Below, piece by piece: positions 1 to 9,104 of a stretch of DNA of 11,169 bases. Location: assembly GCA_024639625.1 (NCBI GenBank), contig JAHEIA010000048.1:1-11169 (forward strand), in the 5' to 3' direction. The notes under the pieces were generated by a model. The model was given only the letters and a program-made list of their open reading frames with translations. It had not been told where the DNA came from and ran no database searches. Made by a program: the position numbers and the translations under genes. Every line of letters starts with the position of its first letter. The stretch's first letter is position 1. The stretch comes from Chromatiales bacterium (GTDB lineage Bacteria; Pseudomonadota; Gammaproteobacteria; Chromatiales; Chromatiaceae).

Positions 1-302
1 GCCGTTAGACGGGGGATAGCGAGTCATTCTGCGGCCGTTTCTTGTCTCCCCAACAACCTCTTCGAGTGTTTGTGAGCCCCCCCTTGCGCAGATTCGCTGC
101 GCTAGAAACTGGCCAGTTCGTGATTTCTTGATTATCCTACGCAATCCTGCGCCGGCGGCGGAAGCCGAGCGCCAACGGGAATACCCGTACCGAGAACCTC
201 CGCACCCCCCAAAAGCAGGCATGCTTATTGCTTCGAACGACTGGGGCTGATTTGGGCCGCGCGGCCTTGCGCATGGGATAGCGGCCGCCGGATTTCGCAC
301 AA
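1..302. other. Non-coding region upstream of gltB with several short dyads
   Basis: I find no gene here. The only frame open from the left edge on the plus strand ends at a TGA at 73-75 after 24 unrecognisable codons. Visible structures are a 6-bp stem with a 5-nt loop at 86-102 (GCGCAG/CTGCGC), a perfect 12-bp palindrome at 107-118 (AACTGGCCAGTT), a 5-bp stem at 175-188 (ACGGG/CCCGT), a 5-bp stem at 213-226 (AAGCA/TGCTT) and a perfect GC-only palindrome at 255-266. None is followed by a T-run, so none looks like an intrinsic terminator. A TATCCT box at 133-138 could be a -10 element, but no matching -35 lies 16-18 nt upstream, so I do not call a promoter. The gltB promoter probably lies in this region, given its position. 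Confidence 0.5.
107..118. repeat. 12-bp perfect palindrome upstream of gltB
   Basis: AACTGGCCAGTT reads identically on both strands and sits about 200 nt before the gltB start, just upstream of a TATCCT box at 133-138. Perfect dyads of this size can be regulator operators, but a single 12-mer can also arise by chance. I do not recognise the site as belonging to a named regulator. Confidence 0.3.
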
Positions 303-303
303 A

Positions 304-308
304 TGAGG
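304..308 (+). promoter_or_regulatory. Ribosome binding site that fixes the gltB start at 315
   Basis: TGAGG lies 6 nt upstream of the ATG at 315. The upstream in-frame ATG at 303 overlaps this element and has no Shine-Dalgarno sequence of its own at a workable distance, so 315 is preferred. Confidence 0.65.
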
Positions 309-314
309 TCAACA

Positions 315-3300
315 ATGAGCCATTCGGCTTTGCCATCGAAGCAGGGTTTGTACGACCCTGCAAACGAACATGATGCCTGCGGTGTCGGCTTCGTCGCCGA
401 TATCGAGGGGCGAAAGAGTCACACGATCATCCAGCAGGGATTGCAGATCCTGGAGCGCCTGACCCATCGCGGTGCAGTGGGCGCGGATCCCCTCGCGGGA
501 GATGGCGCGGGCATTCTGCTGCAGATACCGGACGCCTTATTCCGTGCCGAAGTCGAGTTCGCATTGCCCGCGGTCGGGGAATATGCGGTTGCCATGATCT
601 TTCTCCCCCAGGAGCAAAGCGAGCGAGAGGCTTTGGAAGGCGTCATCAGGCGACACATCGAGGCGGAGGGGCAGTTGTTCCTCGGCTGGCGGGACGTACC
701 GGCAGACAACAGCGGTCTTGGGCACAGCGTCAGGCCGACCGAACCGCGGATTCGCCAGGCGTTTATCGGGCGTGGCGCCGATTGCGCCGATCAAGACGCC
801 TTCGAGCGAAAACTTTTCGTAATTCGCAAGTCGATGGACAACTTCGTGCGGGAGTCGGACCTAGGTGGCAAGGCATTCTACTATGTCACCTCGATGTCCT
901 CGCGCACCATCGTCTACAAGGGCATGCTGCTCGCCAATCAGGTAGGCGTATTTTATCAGGACCTGCGGGATGTGCGCATGGTTTCTGCGTTGGCCCTGGT
1001 CCACCAGCGGTTCTCCACCAACACTTTCCCTACCTGGGATCTGGCGCATCCGTTCCGCATGATCGCCCATAACGGCGAGATCAACACGCTGCGGGGTAAC
1101 CTCAATTGGATGGCAGCGCGGCGCTATAGCATGGCGTCCGAGATCCTCGGCGCGGATCTGGATAAGATCTGGCCCTTGATCCCTGAGGGGCAATCGGATT
1201 CGGCCTGTTTCGACAACGCACTCGAGCTGCTGGTCATGGGCGGTTACTCTCTGGCCCACGCAATGATGTTGCTGATCCCCGAGGCCTGGGGCGGCAACAA
1301 GCTGATGGACCCCAAGCGCCGATCCTTTTACGAGTACCACGCCGCATTGATGGAACCTTGGGACGGACCCGCCGCGGTCGCCTTTACCGATGGCCGGCAG
1401 ATCGGGGCCACCCTCGACCGCAACGGTCTGCGGCCCGCCCGTTACCTGATCACGGATGACGGGCTGGTGGTCATGGGGTCGGAGATGGGTGTGCTGGAGA
1501 TCCCCGAGGAAAAGATCATCAAAAAGTGGCGCCTGCAGCCAGGCAAGATGTTCCTCATCGATATGGAGCAAGGCCGCATCATCGACGACGCGGAGCTCAA
1601 GCGACACCTGTCCGGGATGAATCCGTACCAGAAATGGTTGGATAGAACTCAGATCCGCTTGGATCAGCTGCCGGCCGCGGTGGGTACCATGGCCCCCGAT
1701 GCGGTGACCTTGCTCGATCGGCAGCAGGCCTTTGGCTACACCCAGGAAGATATCAAGTTTCTGCTCACCCCGATGGTCGTTTCTGGCCAGGAGGCGATAG
1801 GGTCCATGGGGGCGGACAACCCCCCGGCGGTCCTCTCGGATCGCCCCAAGCACTTGTCGAATTACTTCAAGCAGAATTTTGCCCAGGTAACCAATCCGCC
1901 GATTGACCCGATCCGCGAAGAGTTGGTGATGTCGCTGATCTCGCTGATCGGTCCGCGGCCGAACCTATTGGGGCACTCCGATGCCGGCAAGCATATGCGG
2001 CTCGAGGTCTGCCAGCCGGTGTTGACCAACGAAGACCTGGAACGCGTGCGCAATATAGAGGACAACACCAGCGGCGCCTTCCGCACCAAGACCCTGGATA
2101 TCACCTATCCTGCGGACCAGGGCGCAGCGGGCATGGCCGAGGCGCTCGGCGAGCTCTGCCGGCAGGCGGAAGAGAAGGTGCTGGAGGGCTACAACATCCT
2201 GATCTTATCGGACCGGGAGATGAACCGCGATCGCATCGCCATCCCTGCTCTGTTGGCTACCTCTGCAGTGCACCACCACCTGATCCGCAAGGGGTTGCGC
2301 ACCGCTTCCGGACTCGTGCTGGAGACTGGCGCGGCGCTCGAGGTGCATCATTTCGCTACCCTCGCCGGCTACGGCGCCGAAGCGGTGAACCCCTACCTGG
2401 CTTTCGAGACTATCCACGCAATCCTGGCCCATCTTCCGGAGCAGCCGTCCTTCGCGCAGGCGCAGCAACGATACATAAAAGCAGTCGGCAAGGGTCTGCT
2501 CAAGATCATGTCGAAGATGGGTATCTCCACCTATCAGTCGTATTGCGGCGCGCAGATTTTCGATGCCGTCGGACTATCCAGCCGATTCGTCGAGAAATAT
2601 TTTGCCGGCACCCCGACCACAATCGAGGGCATCGGGCTCGCTGAATTGTCGCGCGAAACGGTCCGCTGGCATCAGGACGCCTACAGCGAGGCGCACATCT
2701 ATTCCAAACACTTGGATGTGGGAGGCGACTACGCTTTTCGCCTGCGCGGCGAGGACCATATTTGGACCCCGAAAACCATCGCCAAGATGCAGCACGCGGT
2801 GCGCACGGGGTCATGGGAGAGCTACGAAGAATTCAGCCGCAGTGTGAACGAGCAAACCGAGCGCCTGATGACGCTGCGCGGCTTGATGGAGTTCAAGTGG
2901 CCGGCGCAACCGGTAGCGCTGGAAGAGGTTGAGCCCGCAGCAGAGATCGTGAAGCGGTTTGCCACAGGTGCCATGTCATTCGGCTCTATCTCCTACGAGG
3001 CCCATTCGACCCTGGCCCGCGCGATGAATCACATCGGCGGCAAATCCAATACCGGCGAGGGTGGTGAAGAGCCGGAACGCTTCGCCCCGCTCGCGGACGG
3101 TTCGCGCAATCCGGAACGCTCCGCCATCAAGCAGGTGGCCTCGGGTCGCTTTGGCGTCACGGTGGAGTATCTCGTCAACTCCGACGATATCCAGATCAAG
3201 ATGGCGCAGGGCGCCAAGCCCGGAGAGGGCGGCCAGTTACCCGGCCACAAGGTCAATGCGCAGATTGCGCGGGTTCGCCATTCTACCCCTGGAGTGGGCC

Positions 3301-4958
3301 TGATCTCGCCTCCGCCGCATCACGATATCTACTCCATCGAGGACTTAGCTCAACTCATCCACGATCTGAAGAACGTGAATCCAAAGGCGCGGATCTCGGT
3401 GAAGCTGGTCTCGGAAGTCGGCGTGGGGACGGTGGCCGCGGGTGTTTCCAAGGCTCACGCGGACCACGTTACCATCGCTGGCTACGATGGCGGCACCGGC
3501 GCTTCACCGCTCACCTCGATCAAACACGCCGGCTCTCCCTGGGAGATTGGCTTGGCCGAGACCCACCAAACCCTGGTGCTCAACCAGTTGCGTGGCCGCA
3601 TCGCGGTCCAGGTCGACGGGGGTATGCGAACTGGACGCGATGTGGTCGTCGGCGCCTTGCTGGGAGCCGACGAGTTCGGTTTTGCGACAGCGCCGCTGAT
3701 CGCGCAAGGTTGCATCATGATGCGCAAATGCCATCTCAACACCTGTCCCGTCGGCGTGGCGACTCAGGACCCTGAGTTGCGTAAGCGCTTTACCGGGAAG
3801 CCGGAGCACGTGGTCAACTACTTCTTCTTCGTCGCCGAGGAGATCCGCCGTCTCATGGCGCAGCTTGGTTTCCGCAAGTTCGCCGACATGATCGGCCAGC
3901 GTGATCGCCTGGATATGCGACGCGCGATCGATCATTGGAAGGCCGCAGGTCTCGATTACTCGCGCATCCTGCACAAGCCGGAACCGGGCCCCGGTGTCGC
4001 AATCTACAATTGCGAGCCCCAGGATCACGGGCTCGACAGAGCGTTGGATCTGGAACTGATCCGCCGCGCTCAGCCTGCCCTGCAGGGAGGCGAACCGGTC
4101 CGCATCGAGATCGAGGTCAAGAACTTCCATCGGACCTTTGGTGCTATGCTCTCCGGCCGAGTGGCGGAAAGATACGGTTATGCAGGTCTTGCCGATGACA
4201 CGGTCTATATCAAGGCGCGCGGTACCGGCGGCCAGTCGTTCGGTGCCTGGCTGGCAAAAGGGATCAGCATTGAACTCGAAGGCGAGGCCAACGACTACGT
4301 GGGAAAAGGTCTGTCCGGTGGGCGCCTGGTGATCTATCCACCCGCGCGATCGGGCATCGAACGCGCCGAGGAAAATATTGTTGTCGGCAACACCGTGCTA
4401 TACGGGGCAATCTCCGGCGAGTGTTATTTCCGCGGCGTCGCGGGCGAGCGCTTTTGTGTGCGCAACTCGGGGGCTACAGCCGTGATCGAGGGGGTCGGTG
4501 ATCACGGCTGCGAATACATGACGGGCGGCGTCGTGGTTTGCCTTGGCCCGACCGGGCGCAATTTCGCCGCCGGCATGTCGGGAGGGGTCGCTTACGTGCT
4601 GGACGGCGACGGGAGCTTCGAGCAACGCTGCAATCTGGCGATGGTGGAGCTGGAGCCGATTAGCGCGGAAGACGAGGCGCTCGAGGCGCTGGACCACCAG
4701 GGTGGTGACCTGGAAACTCACGGACGGGTCGACGTCAGCCACGACATGACGCGTTTTGACGCCATTCGGCTCAGGCAGCTGATCGAAAACCACCTGCACT
4801 ACACCGACAGTGCCCTGGCAAAGCACGTATTGGAGAAGTGGGAGGAGTTTCTGCCCCGCTTTGTCAAGGTGATGCCGGTGGATTACCGTCGCGCTTTGCA
4901 GGAGTTGCAAGCGCAGAAAAAGGCGGGTGGCGCCGATGCATGCACGGGGGGACGATGA
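315..4958 (+). CDS. gltB: Glutamate synthase (NADPH) large subunit
   Basis: This is the alpha subunit of bacterial glutamate synthase (GOGAT). It hydrolyses glutamine, channels the ammonia internally and makes glutamate from 2-oxoglutarate in the cytoplasm. The product is 1547 residues from ATG 315, close to the roughly 1500 usual for the family. Cys22, in a DACGVGF context, is the expected N-terminal nucleophile of the class II amidotransferase domain (about 22-430), exposed after removal of a short propeptide. A conserved [18 protein letters not shown] stretch starts near residue 230. A central linker domain follows (about 480-770), then the FMN-binding synthase barrel (about 830-1200) with TGAMSFGS near 880 and GYDGGTGAS near 1055. 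Cys1133, Cys1139 and Cys1144 form the C-x5-C-x4-C signature that binds the 3Fe-4S cluster. The C-terminal GXGXG beta-helix domain spans about 1266-1460. All key residues are present and the frame is intact. It abuts gltD, as expected for an operon. Confidence 0.98.
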   Translation: MSHSALPSKQGLYDPANEHDACGVGFVADIEGRKSHTIIQQGLQILERLTHRGAVGADPLAGDGAGILLQIPDALFRAEVEFALPAVGEYAVAMIFLPQEQSEREALEGVIRRHIEAEGQLFLGWRDVPADNSGLGHSVRPTEPRIRQAFIGRGADCADQDAFERKLFVIRKSMDNFVRESDLGGKAFYYVTSMSSRTIVYKGMLLANQVGVFYQDLRDVRMVSALALVHQRFSTNTFPTWDLAHPFRMIAHNGEINTLRGNLNWMAARRYSMASEILGADLDKIWPLIPEGQSDSACFDNALELLVMGGYSLAHAMMLLIPEAWGGNKLMDPKRRSFYEYHAALMEPWDGPAAVAFTDGRQIGATLDRNGLRPARYLITDDGLVVMGSEMGVLEIPEEKIIKKWRLQPGKMFLIDMEQGRIIDDAELKRHLSGMNPYQKWLDRTQIRLDQLPAAVGTMAPDAVTLLDRQQAFGYTQEDIKFLLTPMVVSGQEAIGSMGADNPPAVLSDRPKHLSNYFKQNFAQVTNPPIDPIREELVMSLISLIGPRPNLLGHSDAGKHMRLEVCQPVLTNEDLERVRNIEDNTSGAFRTKTLDITYPADQGAAGMAEALGELCRQAEEKVLEGYNILILSDREMNRDRIAIPALLATSAVHHHLIRKGLRTASGLVLETGAALEVHHFATLAGYGAEAVNPYLAFETIHAILAHLPEQPSFAQAQQRYIKAVGKGLLKIMSKMGISTYQSYCGAQIFDAVGLSSRFVEKYFAGTPTTIEGIGLAELSRETVRWHQDAYSEAHIYSKHLDVGGDYAFRLRGEDHIWTPKTIAKMQHAVRTGSWESYEEFSRSVNEQTERLMTLRGLMEFKWPAQPVALEEVEPAAEIVKRFATGAMSFGSISYEAHSTLARAMNHIGGKSNTGEGGEEPERFAPLADGSRNPERSAIKQVASGRFGVTVEYLVNSDDIQIKMAQGAKPGEGGQLPGHKVNAQIARVRHSTPGVGLISPPPHHDIYSIEDLAQLIHDLKNVNPKARISVKLVSEVGVGTVAAGVSKAHADHVTIAGYDGGTGASPLTSIKHAGSPWEIGLAETHQTLVLNQLRGRIAVQVDGGMRTGRDVVVGALLGADEFGFATAPLIAQGCIMMRKCHLNTCPVGVATQDPELRKRFTGKPEHVVNYFFFVAEEIRRLMAQLGFRKFADMIGQRDRLDMRRAIDHWKAAGLDYSRILHKPEPGPGVAIYNCEPQDHGLDRALDLELIRRAQPALQGGEPVRIEIEVKNFHRTFGAMLSGRVAERYGYAGLADDTVYIKARGTGGQSFGAWLAKGISIELEGEANDYVGKGLSGGRLVIYPPARSGIERAEENIVVGNTVLYGAISGECYFRGVAGERFCVRNSGATAVIEGVGDHGCEYMTGGVVVCLGPTGRNFAAGMSGGVAYVLDGDGSFEQRCNLAMVELEPISAEDEALEALDHQGGDLETHGRVDVSHDMTRFDAIRLRQLIENHLHYTDSALAKHVLEKWEEFLPRFVKVMPVDYRRALQELQAQKKAGGADACTGGR
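4946..4951 (+). promoter_or_regulatory. Ribosome binding site for gltD
   Basis: A GGGGGA run inside the last codons of gltB lies 9 nt before ATG 4961 and 3 nt before ATG 4955. The spacing favours 4961. Its position within gltB fits translational coupling of the two subunits. Confidence 0.45.
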
Positions 4959-4960
4959 CC

Positions 4961-6415
4961 ATGGGTAAGCCGACTGGATTTATCGAGTATGCGCGGCAAG
5001 ACCGCAGCTATGCGCCGGTTGCGGATCGCGTCACCCACTACAAGGAATTCGTGATTGCACTGTCGGAGCAGGACATCCGGACCCAGGGTGCGCGTTGTAT
5101 GGATTGCGGCATCCCCTATTGCCACGAAGGGTGCCCAGTCAACAACATCATTCCCGATTGGAATGATCTTGTTTTCCGGGGCAACTGGCGCGAAGCCATC
5201 GAGGTTCTGCATTCGACCAACAACTTTCCCGAATTCACAGGGCGCATCTGTCCTGCGCCCTGTGAAGCGGCCTGCACGCTGAATCTCGATGACGCGCCGG
5301 TTACGATCAAGAGCATCGAATGTGCGATTATCGACAAGGCTTGGAGCGAGGGCTGGATCACACCGAGAATCGCCACAAGAAAAACCGGAAAACAGGTTGC
5401 GGTGGTGGGTTCCGGCCCGGCCGGTTTGGCTTGCGCACAGCAGTTGGCGCGCGCCGGTCACCAAGTCGTAGTCTACGAAAAACAGGATCGCATCGGTGGC
5501 CTGCTGCGTTATGGGATCCCGGATTTCAAGCTCGCGAAGTGCCTGATTGATCGGCGAATCGCACAGATGCGGGCCGAAGGCGTCGAATTCCACGCCAATA
5601 CCCATGTCGGCGTCGACAAGCCGACGTCCAGCCTGCTGCAGCGCTTCGATGCGTTGGTCCTGACGGGCGGGGCCGAGCAACCGCGCGACCTGCCGGTCCC
5701 CGGTCGCGAGCTGAAAGGGGTCCATTTCGCAATGGAGTTTCTTCGCGCCAACAGCAAGGTGGTGCAGGGTGTGCCGGGCGCGGAAGAAAATCTGATCAGC
5801 GCCTGGGATAAGAATGTCGTGGTCATAGGCGGAGGGGACACCGGTTCGGACTGCATTGGCACCTCGAATCGCCACGGCGCCAAGTCGGTTACCCAGTTGG
5901 AGATTCTGCCGCAACCTCCGGAGAAGGAGGACAAGTCGACGACCTGGCCGAATTGGCCCAACAAGATGCGTACATCCAGCTCCCAGGAAGAAGGGAGCGA
6001 GCGTATGTGGTCGGTTCTCACAAAGGAATTCATCGGCGACGCGGATGGAAACCTCACCGCGATACGCTGCGTCAAGGTGGATTGGCAGAAGGACGCGAAC
6101 GGGAAATGGAATATGACCGAGATTCCCGGTTCCGAATTTGAGCGCAAGGCCGAACTGGTAACCCTGGCGATGGGTTTCCTGCACCCGGTTCAGGAAGGCA
6201 TGCTCAAGGATCTCGGTGTGGAGTTGGACCAGCGCGGCAACGTCAAGGCGACGACAGAGGGGCAAGGCTGCTACCAGACCTCGATCCCCCAGGTGTTCTC
6301 GGCCGGCGATATGCGACGCGGGCAATCGCTGGTGGTCTGGGCGATCCGTGAAGGGCGGCAAGCCGCTCGAGCGGTGGATGAATTCCTGATGGGCAGATCC
6401 GATCTGCCGCGCTGA
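4961..6415 (+). CDS. gltD: Glutamate synthase (NADPH) small subunit
   Basis: This is the beta subunit of glutamate synthase. It takes electrons from NADPH to FAD and passes them through 4Fe-4S clusters to the FMN and 3Fe-4S centres of GltB. From ATG 4961 the protein has 484 residues and begins MGKPTGF, the usual GltD N-terminus. ATG 4955 is an alternative that would add two residues and overlap the gltB stop as ATGA. Two cysteine groups near the N-terminus build the clusters: Cys46/49/54/58 (C-x2-C-x4-C-x3-C) and Cys97/101/105. The FAD-binding Rossmann motif GSGPAG is at 150-155, and the NADPH-binding GGGDTGSD is near 290. A C-terminal FAD contact region includes the [16 protein letters not shown] stretch. 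The frame stays open upstream to an ATG at 4838, but that extension lies inside gltB and matches nothing in the family. Confidence 0.97.
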   Translation: MGKPTGFIEYARQDRSYAPVADRVTHYKEFVIALSEQDIRTQGARCMDCGIPYCHEGCPVNNIIPDWNDLVFRGNWREAIEVLHSTNNFPEFTGRICPAPCEAACTLNLDDAPVTIKSIECAIIDKAWSEGWITPRIATRKTGKQVAVVGSGPAGLACAQQLARAGHQVVVYEKQDRIGGLLRYGIPDFKLAKCLIDRRIAQMRAEGVEFHANTHVGVDKPTSSLLQRFDALVLTGGAEQPRDLPVPGRELKGVHFAMEFLRANSKVVQGVPGAEENLISAWDKNVVVIGGGDTGSDCIGTSNRHGAKSVTQLEILPQPPEKEDKSTTWPNWPNKMRTSSSQEEGSERMWSVLTKEFIGDADGNLTAIRCVKVDWQKDANGKWNMTEIPGSEFERKAELVTLAMGFLHPVQEGMLKDLGVELDQRGNVKATTEGQGCYQTSIPQVFSAGDMRRGQSLVVWAIREGRQAARAVDEFLMGRSDLPR

Positions 6416-6416
6416 A

Positions 6417-6441
6417 CCCGGCATCCGAAAAGGGATACGGG
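6417..6441 (+). other. Imperfect stem-loop just after gltD
   Basis: CCCG (6417-6420) pairs with CGGG (6438-6441), and ATCC (6423-6426) pairs with GGAT (6433-6436), across a GC/A internal loop and a GAAAAG hairpin loop. No T-run follows, so it is unlikely to terminate transcription. It could be an RNA-stability or processing element between gltD and hemE, or chance. The rest of the 82-nt gap up to hemE shows no clear promoter. Confidence 0.25.
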
Positions 6442-6484
6442 CTGGCGAAGCGGCCGTCGCATATCCAATAGCAACGCGAAAAAT

Positions 6485-6491
6485 GGAGGAG
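6485..6491 (+). promoter_or_regulatory. Strong ribosome binding site that fixes the hemE GTG start
   Basis: GGAGGAG, nearly the full anti-Shine-Dalgarno complement, lies 6 nt upstream of GTG 6498. The in-frame ATG at 6483 overlaps the first base of this element and cannot be served by it. Confidence 0.8.
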
Positions 6492-6497
6492 CTCCCG

Positions 6498-7562
6498 GTG
6501 GTGGAGTTGAAGAACGACCGACTGCTGCGGGCGCTGCTCCGCCAGCCCGTCGATGCGACGCCGGTGTGGATGATGCGGCAGGCTGGACGCTACCTGCCTG
6601 AGTATCGTGCTACGCGGCAAAGAGCCGGCAGCTTTCTCGATCTGTGCAAGAGCCCCGAGCTTGCCTGCGAGGTTACCCTGCAGCCTCTGAAGCGGTTTCC
6701 ATTGGATGCCGCCATCCTGTTTTCCGACATCCTGACCGTACCCGACGCCATGGGTCTTGGGCTCTACTTCTCGGAGGGGGAAGGTCCCTGCTTCGAGCGT
6801 CCGGTGCGCGACGCAGCCGCCGTGCGGCGGCTTGGTGTGCCGGACCCGGAAGCGGAGCTGGGTTACGTGATGGACGCGGTGCGGGTGATTCGCCGCGATC
6901 TGGCGGGCCGCGTTCCTCTGATCGGTTTTTCCGGCAGCCCCTGGACGCTGGCCACCTACATGGTGGAAGGCGGGACAACAAAGAACTTTGCCCGTGCCAA
7001 GGGGATGATGTTCGACCGCCCGGATCTGATGCACGAGCTCCTGGATAAGGTTGCTGAGGCGGTTACCGCCTACCTCAACGCCCAGGTTGCCGCCGGCGCT
7101 CAGGCCCTGATGATCTTCGACACCTGGGGCGGCGTTCTCACACCCCGCGATTACGACCGCTTTTCGCTAGCCTATATGAAGCGCATCGTTCACGGGCTGG
7201 TGCGCGAGGCGGACGGGCGCAGAGTGCCGCTGATCCTGTTCACCAAAGGCGGCGCGCAGTGGCTGGAGGCGATGGCGGCGACCGGCTGCGATGCCCTGGG
7301 CGTAGACTGGACGCTCGACTTGGGCGAGGCCCGGGCCCGGGTGGGCGATCGGGTCGCGCTCCAAGGAAACATGGATCCCTGCATCTTGTATGCGGCTCCT
7401 CAGCGTATCCGGGAGGAGGTGGCGAGCATCCTAGGGAGCTTCGGCAGCGGGCCTGGCCACGTCTTCAACCTGGGCCATGGGATTCACCCTAACGTCGACC
7501 CGGCGCATGCCGCGGTACTGGTGCAGGCGGTGCATGAACTGAGCCGCCCCTACCACGGTTAA
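6498..7562 (+). CDS. hemE: Uroporphyrinogen decarboxylase
   Basis: HemE removes the four acetate carboxyl groups of uroporphyrinogen III to give coproporphyrinogen III in the cytoplasmic haem pathway, without a cofactor. The GTG start at 6498 gives 354 residues, the length I recall for the E. coli protein, and an N-terminus MVELKNDR that aligns with E. coli MTELKNDR. Substrate-binding residues fall at the E. coli positions I remember: Arg27 and Arg31 in [12 protein letters not shown], Asp77 in FSDILT, and His327 in NLGHGIHP. The [17 protein letters not shown] segment is also typical. It lies 82 nt after gltD on the same strand with no terminator between them, so co-transcription with gltBD is plausible. 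Starting at ATG 6483 instead would translate the ribosome binding site. Confidence 0.98.
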   Translation: MVELKNDRLLRALLRQPVDATPVWMMRQAGRYLPEYRATRQRAGSFLDLCKSPELACEVTLQPLKRFPLDAAILFSDILTVPDAMGLGLYFSEGEGPCFERPVRDAAAVRRLGVPDPEAELGYVMDAVRVIRRDLAGRVPLIGFSGSPWTLATYMVEGGTTKNFARAKGMMFDRPDLMHELLDKVAEAVTAYLNAQVAAGAQALMIFDTWGGVLTPRDYDRFSLAYMKRIVHGLVREADGRRVPLILFTKGGAQWLEAMAATGCDALGVDWTLDLGEARARVGDRVALQGNMDPCILYAAPQRIREEVASILGSFGSGPGHVFNLGHGIHPNVDPAHAAVLVQAVHELSRPYHG

Positions 7563-7572
7563 AGCCACGCCC

Positions 7573-7584
7573 GCACTCGAGTGC
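7573..7584. repeat. 12-bp perfect palindrome between hemE and the HAD gene
   Basis: GCACTCGAGTGC is a perfect dyad in the 44-nt gap, 11 nt after the hemE stop and 22 nt before the next start. As RNA it could not form a useful hairpin because it has no loop, and no T-run follows. It might be a protein-binding site or chance. Confidence 0.25.
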
Positions 7585-7606
7585 CCTCGGCCCCAATCCC
7601 GGCGTC

Positions 7607-8308
7607 ATGTTTCGCTATGCAGACATCTCGCTGATCACCTTCGATCTAGACGACACTCTGTGGCCCTGCGCTCCGGTGATCGAGGCCGCCGAGCTCCAGC
7701 TGCTCACCTGGTTGGAGAGCCGGACTCCGCGCATTGCGGCCCAACATGACATCCTCAGCCTGCGGGAACACCGCAGCAGAACCAAGGCGGCTTACCCGGA
7801 GTTCGCGCATGATGTCTCGGCGGTGCGGCTGGCCTCGTTGCGCCAGTTGATGCAGGATCACGGGTACTCGCGGGACCTCGCCGACGAGGCATTCACAAGC
7901 TTCCTGCGTGTCCGCAACCGGGTCGTACCCTATCCGGAGGTCGCAGGGGTACTGCGTCGACTAGCGGCTCGGTTTACTCTAGTGGCAACCACCAACGGCA
8001 ATGCCGATGTGCGGCAAACTGCGCTGAGCGAGTATTTTCATTTCTCTGTGACCGCCGCCGAAGCAGGGGCGGCAAAGCCGGCGCCGAACATGTTCCTGGG
8101 CGCCTTGGCATGGGCCGGGGCTTCGGCGGAAAGGGCTCTCCACGTAGGCGATGACCCTGCTCTGGACGTCGACGCAGCACGCCGACTGGGGATGAAGACC
8201 GCGTGGATCAACCGGTCGGGGAGCCTTTGGCCGGATACCCTGGAGCGAGCGGAGGTCGAGCTGCGGGACCTGTGCGGCCTGTTGTCCTGTTTCGGCATCG
8301 ATTGTTGA
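7607..8308 (+). CDS. HAD-superfamily hydrolase, YigB-like phosphatase
   Basis: This is a predicted cytoplasmic phosphatase of 233 residues. All four HAD motifs are visible. Motif I is FDLDDTL with nucleophile Asp13 and acid/base Asp15. Motif II is TTNGN, with Thr129 just before Asn130-Gly131. Motif III is Lys157 in AKPAPNMF. Motif IV is HVGDDPALD with Asp182, Asp183 and Asp187 for magnesium binding. An inserted helical cap lies between motifs I and II (about 20-110), as in subfamily IA. Length and several stretches (FDLDDTL, HDV near residue 67, TNGNA, HVGDD) resemble E. coli YigB, which dephosphorylates a riboflavin-pathway intermediate, so that role is possible. HAD substrate specificity cannot be read from motifs, and I give no symbol. 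No good Shine-Dalgarno sequence precedes ATG 7607. With only 44 nt after hemE it may be read through from that gene. Confidence 0.9.
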   Translation: MFRYADISLITFDLDDTLWPCAPVIEAAELQLLTWLESRTPRIAAQHDILSLREHRSRTKAAYPEFAHDVSAVRLASLRQLMQDHGYSRDLADEAFTSFLRVRNRVVPYPEVAGVLRRLAARFTLVATTNGNADVRQTALSEYFHFSVTAAEAGAAKPAPNMFLGALAWAGASAERALHVGDDPALDVDAARRLGMKTAWINRSGSLWPDTLERAEVELRDLCGLLSCFGIDC

Positions 8309-8537
8309 CCGCTCGCGACACCTTTGATCGCGATCCAAGCGTGCCCTTGTTTCGCACGGGACGCAGAATTCATCAGCCCATGTCAGTTCGCTTATCGGTA
8401 GCGACGGATATCCGGGTTGGCGGGCGTGGCAGACGCGCCTGAGTCGGGCCAATATCCGGGCCTGTGGACTGCCAGTTCTGTTTTCTGCGCACTCGGTTCT
8501 ACTCGGGATCTAAGGTTTGTGGCCGGGTTGCAAGGGA
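8309..8537. other. Gap between convergent genes, no terminator recognised
   Basis: The two flanking genes converge here. I see a weak 5-bp stem (CGTGC/GCACG, around 8340-8358) with no T-run, and a 9-bp direct repeat ATATCCGGG at 8408-8416 and 8452-8460. Short open frames in this gap have no ribosome binding site and no recognisable product. Confidence 0.4.
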
Positions 8538-9104
8538 TCACGGTTCATCGCTGCGGGGTGCGGCAGGCAATTGGCAAAACCCCTGGGGCGCTACATTCAA
8601 GGCGCTGTTGAACTTGCTGGAGAGATTCTGAAAGGCGATGAGGCCGGTAAGTTCAACCACTGCGTCGTCGTCAAAGTGTTCCTTGACCCGTGCCATCAGG
8701 TCATCATCCACATCGAGTTCCGAACGCGTCACGGCCTCGGCATACTCCAGGGCGGCTCGCTCCGCTTGGTCGAAGAGCGGGTGATGCTGCCATTCCCTTA
8801 GGGCCTCGATCTTGTTTTCCGGAACCCCGCGCTTCACCAGCGTCGCCGAGTTGATGTCAACGCAGAACTCGCAGTGATTGATCTGAGAGACCCGGACCGT
8901 GATCAAGGACCGCAACACCGGTGAAAGCGGCGAGCCTTTGCGATCCAGCGCGCCGTACAGTAGGGCTAGGGTAGCGAATACCCATGGTGAGCGACCCCAT
9001 AACAGACCGGGCTCCAGGACTTGTCCGTAGCGCCGCTTCTGGTTCCAAAAGAACAGGCGGATGAACCAGGGATATTCACTGATCGGTTTGGTCGGGACGT
9101 GCAT
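8538..9104 (-). CDS. Carboxymuconolactone decarboxylase/AhpD-like family protein
   Basis: A 188-residue, probably cytoplasmic, mostly helical protein of the carboxymuconolactone decarboxylase/AhpD fold. The diagnostic stretch is VRVSQINHCEFCVDINSA, with a CxxC pair at Cys78 and Cys81. In AhpD such a pair does thiol-disulfide chemistry and is followed at +4 by histidine; here the equivalent residue is Asn85. Downstream stretches such as DQAERAALEYAEAVT and the VVELTGLIAFQNLSSKFNSAL segment are also typical of the fold. It may be a peroxidase or disulfide-type enzyme, but no substrate can be assigned. ATG 9104 is preceded on the minus strand by GAGGA, 4 nt upstream, which supports this start. 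It is transcribed away from the cytochrome terminator with about 360 nt of upstream sequence, so it probably has its own promoter. Confidence 0.88.
   Translation of the reverse strand: MHVPTKPISEYPWFIRLFFWNQKRRYGQVLEPGLLWGRSPWVFATLALLYGALDRKGSPLSPVLRSLITVRVSQINHCEFCVDINSATLVKRGVPENKIEALREWQHHPLFDQAERAALEYAEAVTRSELDVDDDLMARVKEHFDDDAVVELTGLIAFQNLSSKFNSALNVAPQGFCQLPAAPRSDEP

Noticed and set aside
1..75. Open frame from the left edge to TGA 73-75, considered as the tail of an upstream gene
   Set aside because: It is only 24 codons with no recognisable sequence. It could be a gene end but cannot be supported.
861..1853. 330-codon open frame on the minus strand opposite gltB
   Set aside because: It lies wholly inside gltB and shows no family motif.
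4838..4960. Upstream extension of gltD to ATG 4838
   Set aside because: It would overlap gltB by about 120 nt, and the added residues do not resemble GltD N-termini, which begin at MGKPTGF.
4883..6424. 513-codon open frame on the minus strand opposite gltD
   Set aside because: The plus strand encodes an intact GltD with all cofactor motifs. The antisense frame has no recognisable domain and is a result of GC-rich codon use.
8408..8460. 9-bp direct repeat ATATCCGGG, considered as a mobile-element footprint
   Set aside because: There are only two short copies 35 nt apart, with no inverted repeats or transposase nearby.
8203..8611. Short plus-strand frames around the HAD gene end and the convergent gap
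   Set aside because: They overlap HAD or AhpD-like coding sequence in another frame and have no plausible start signal.
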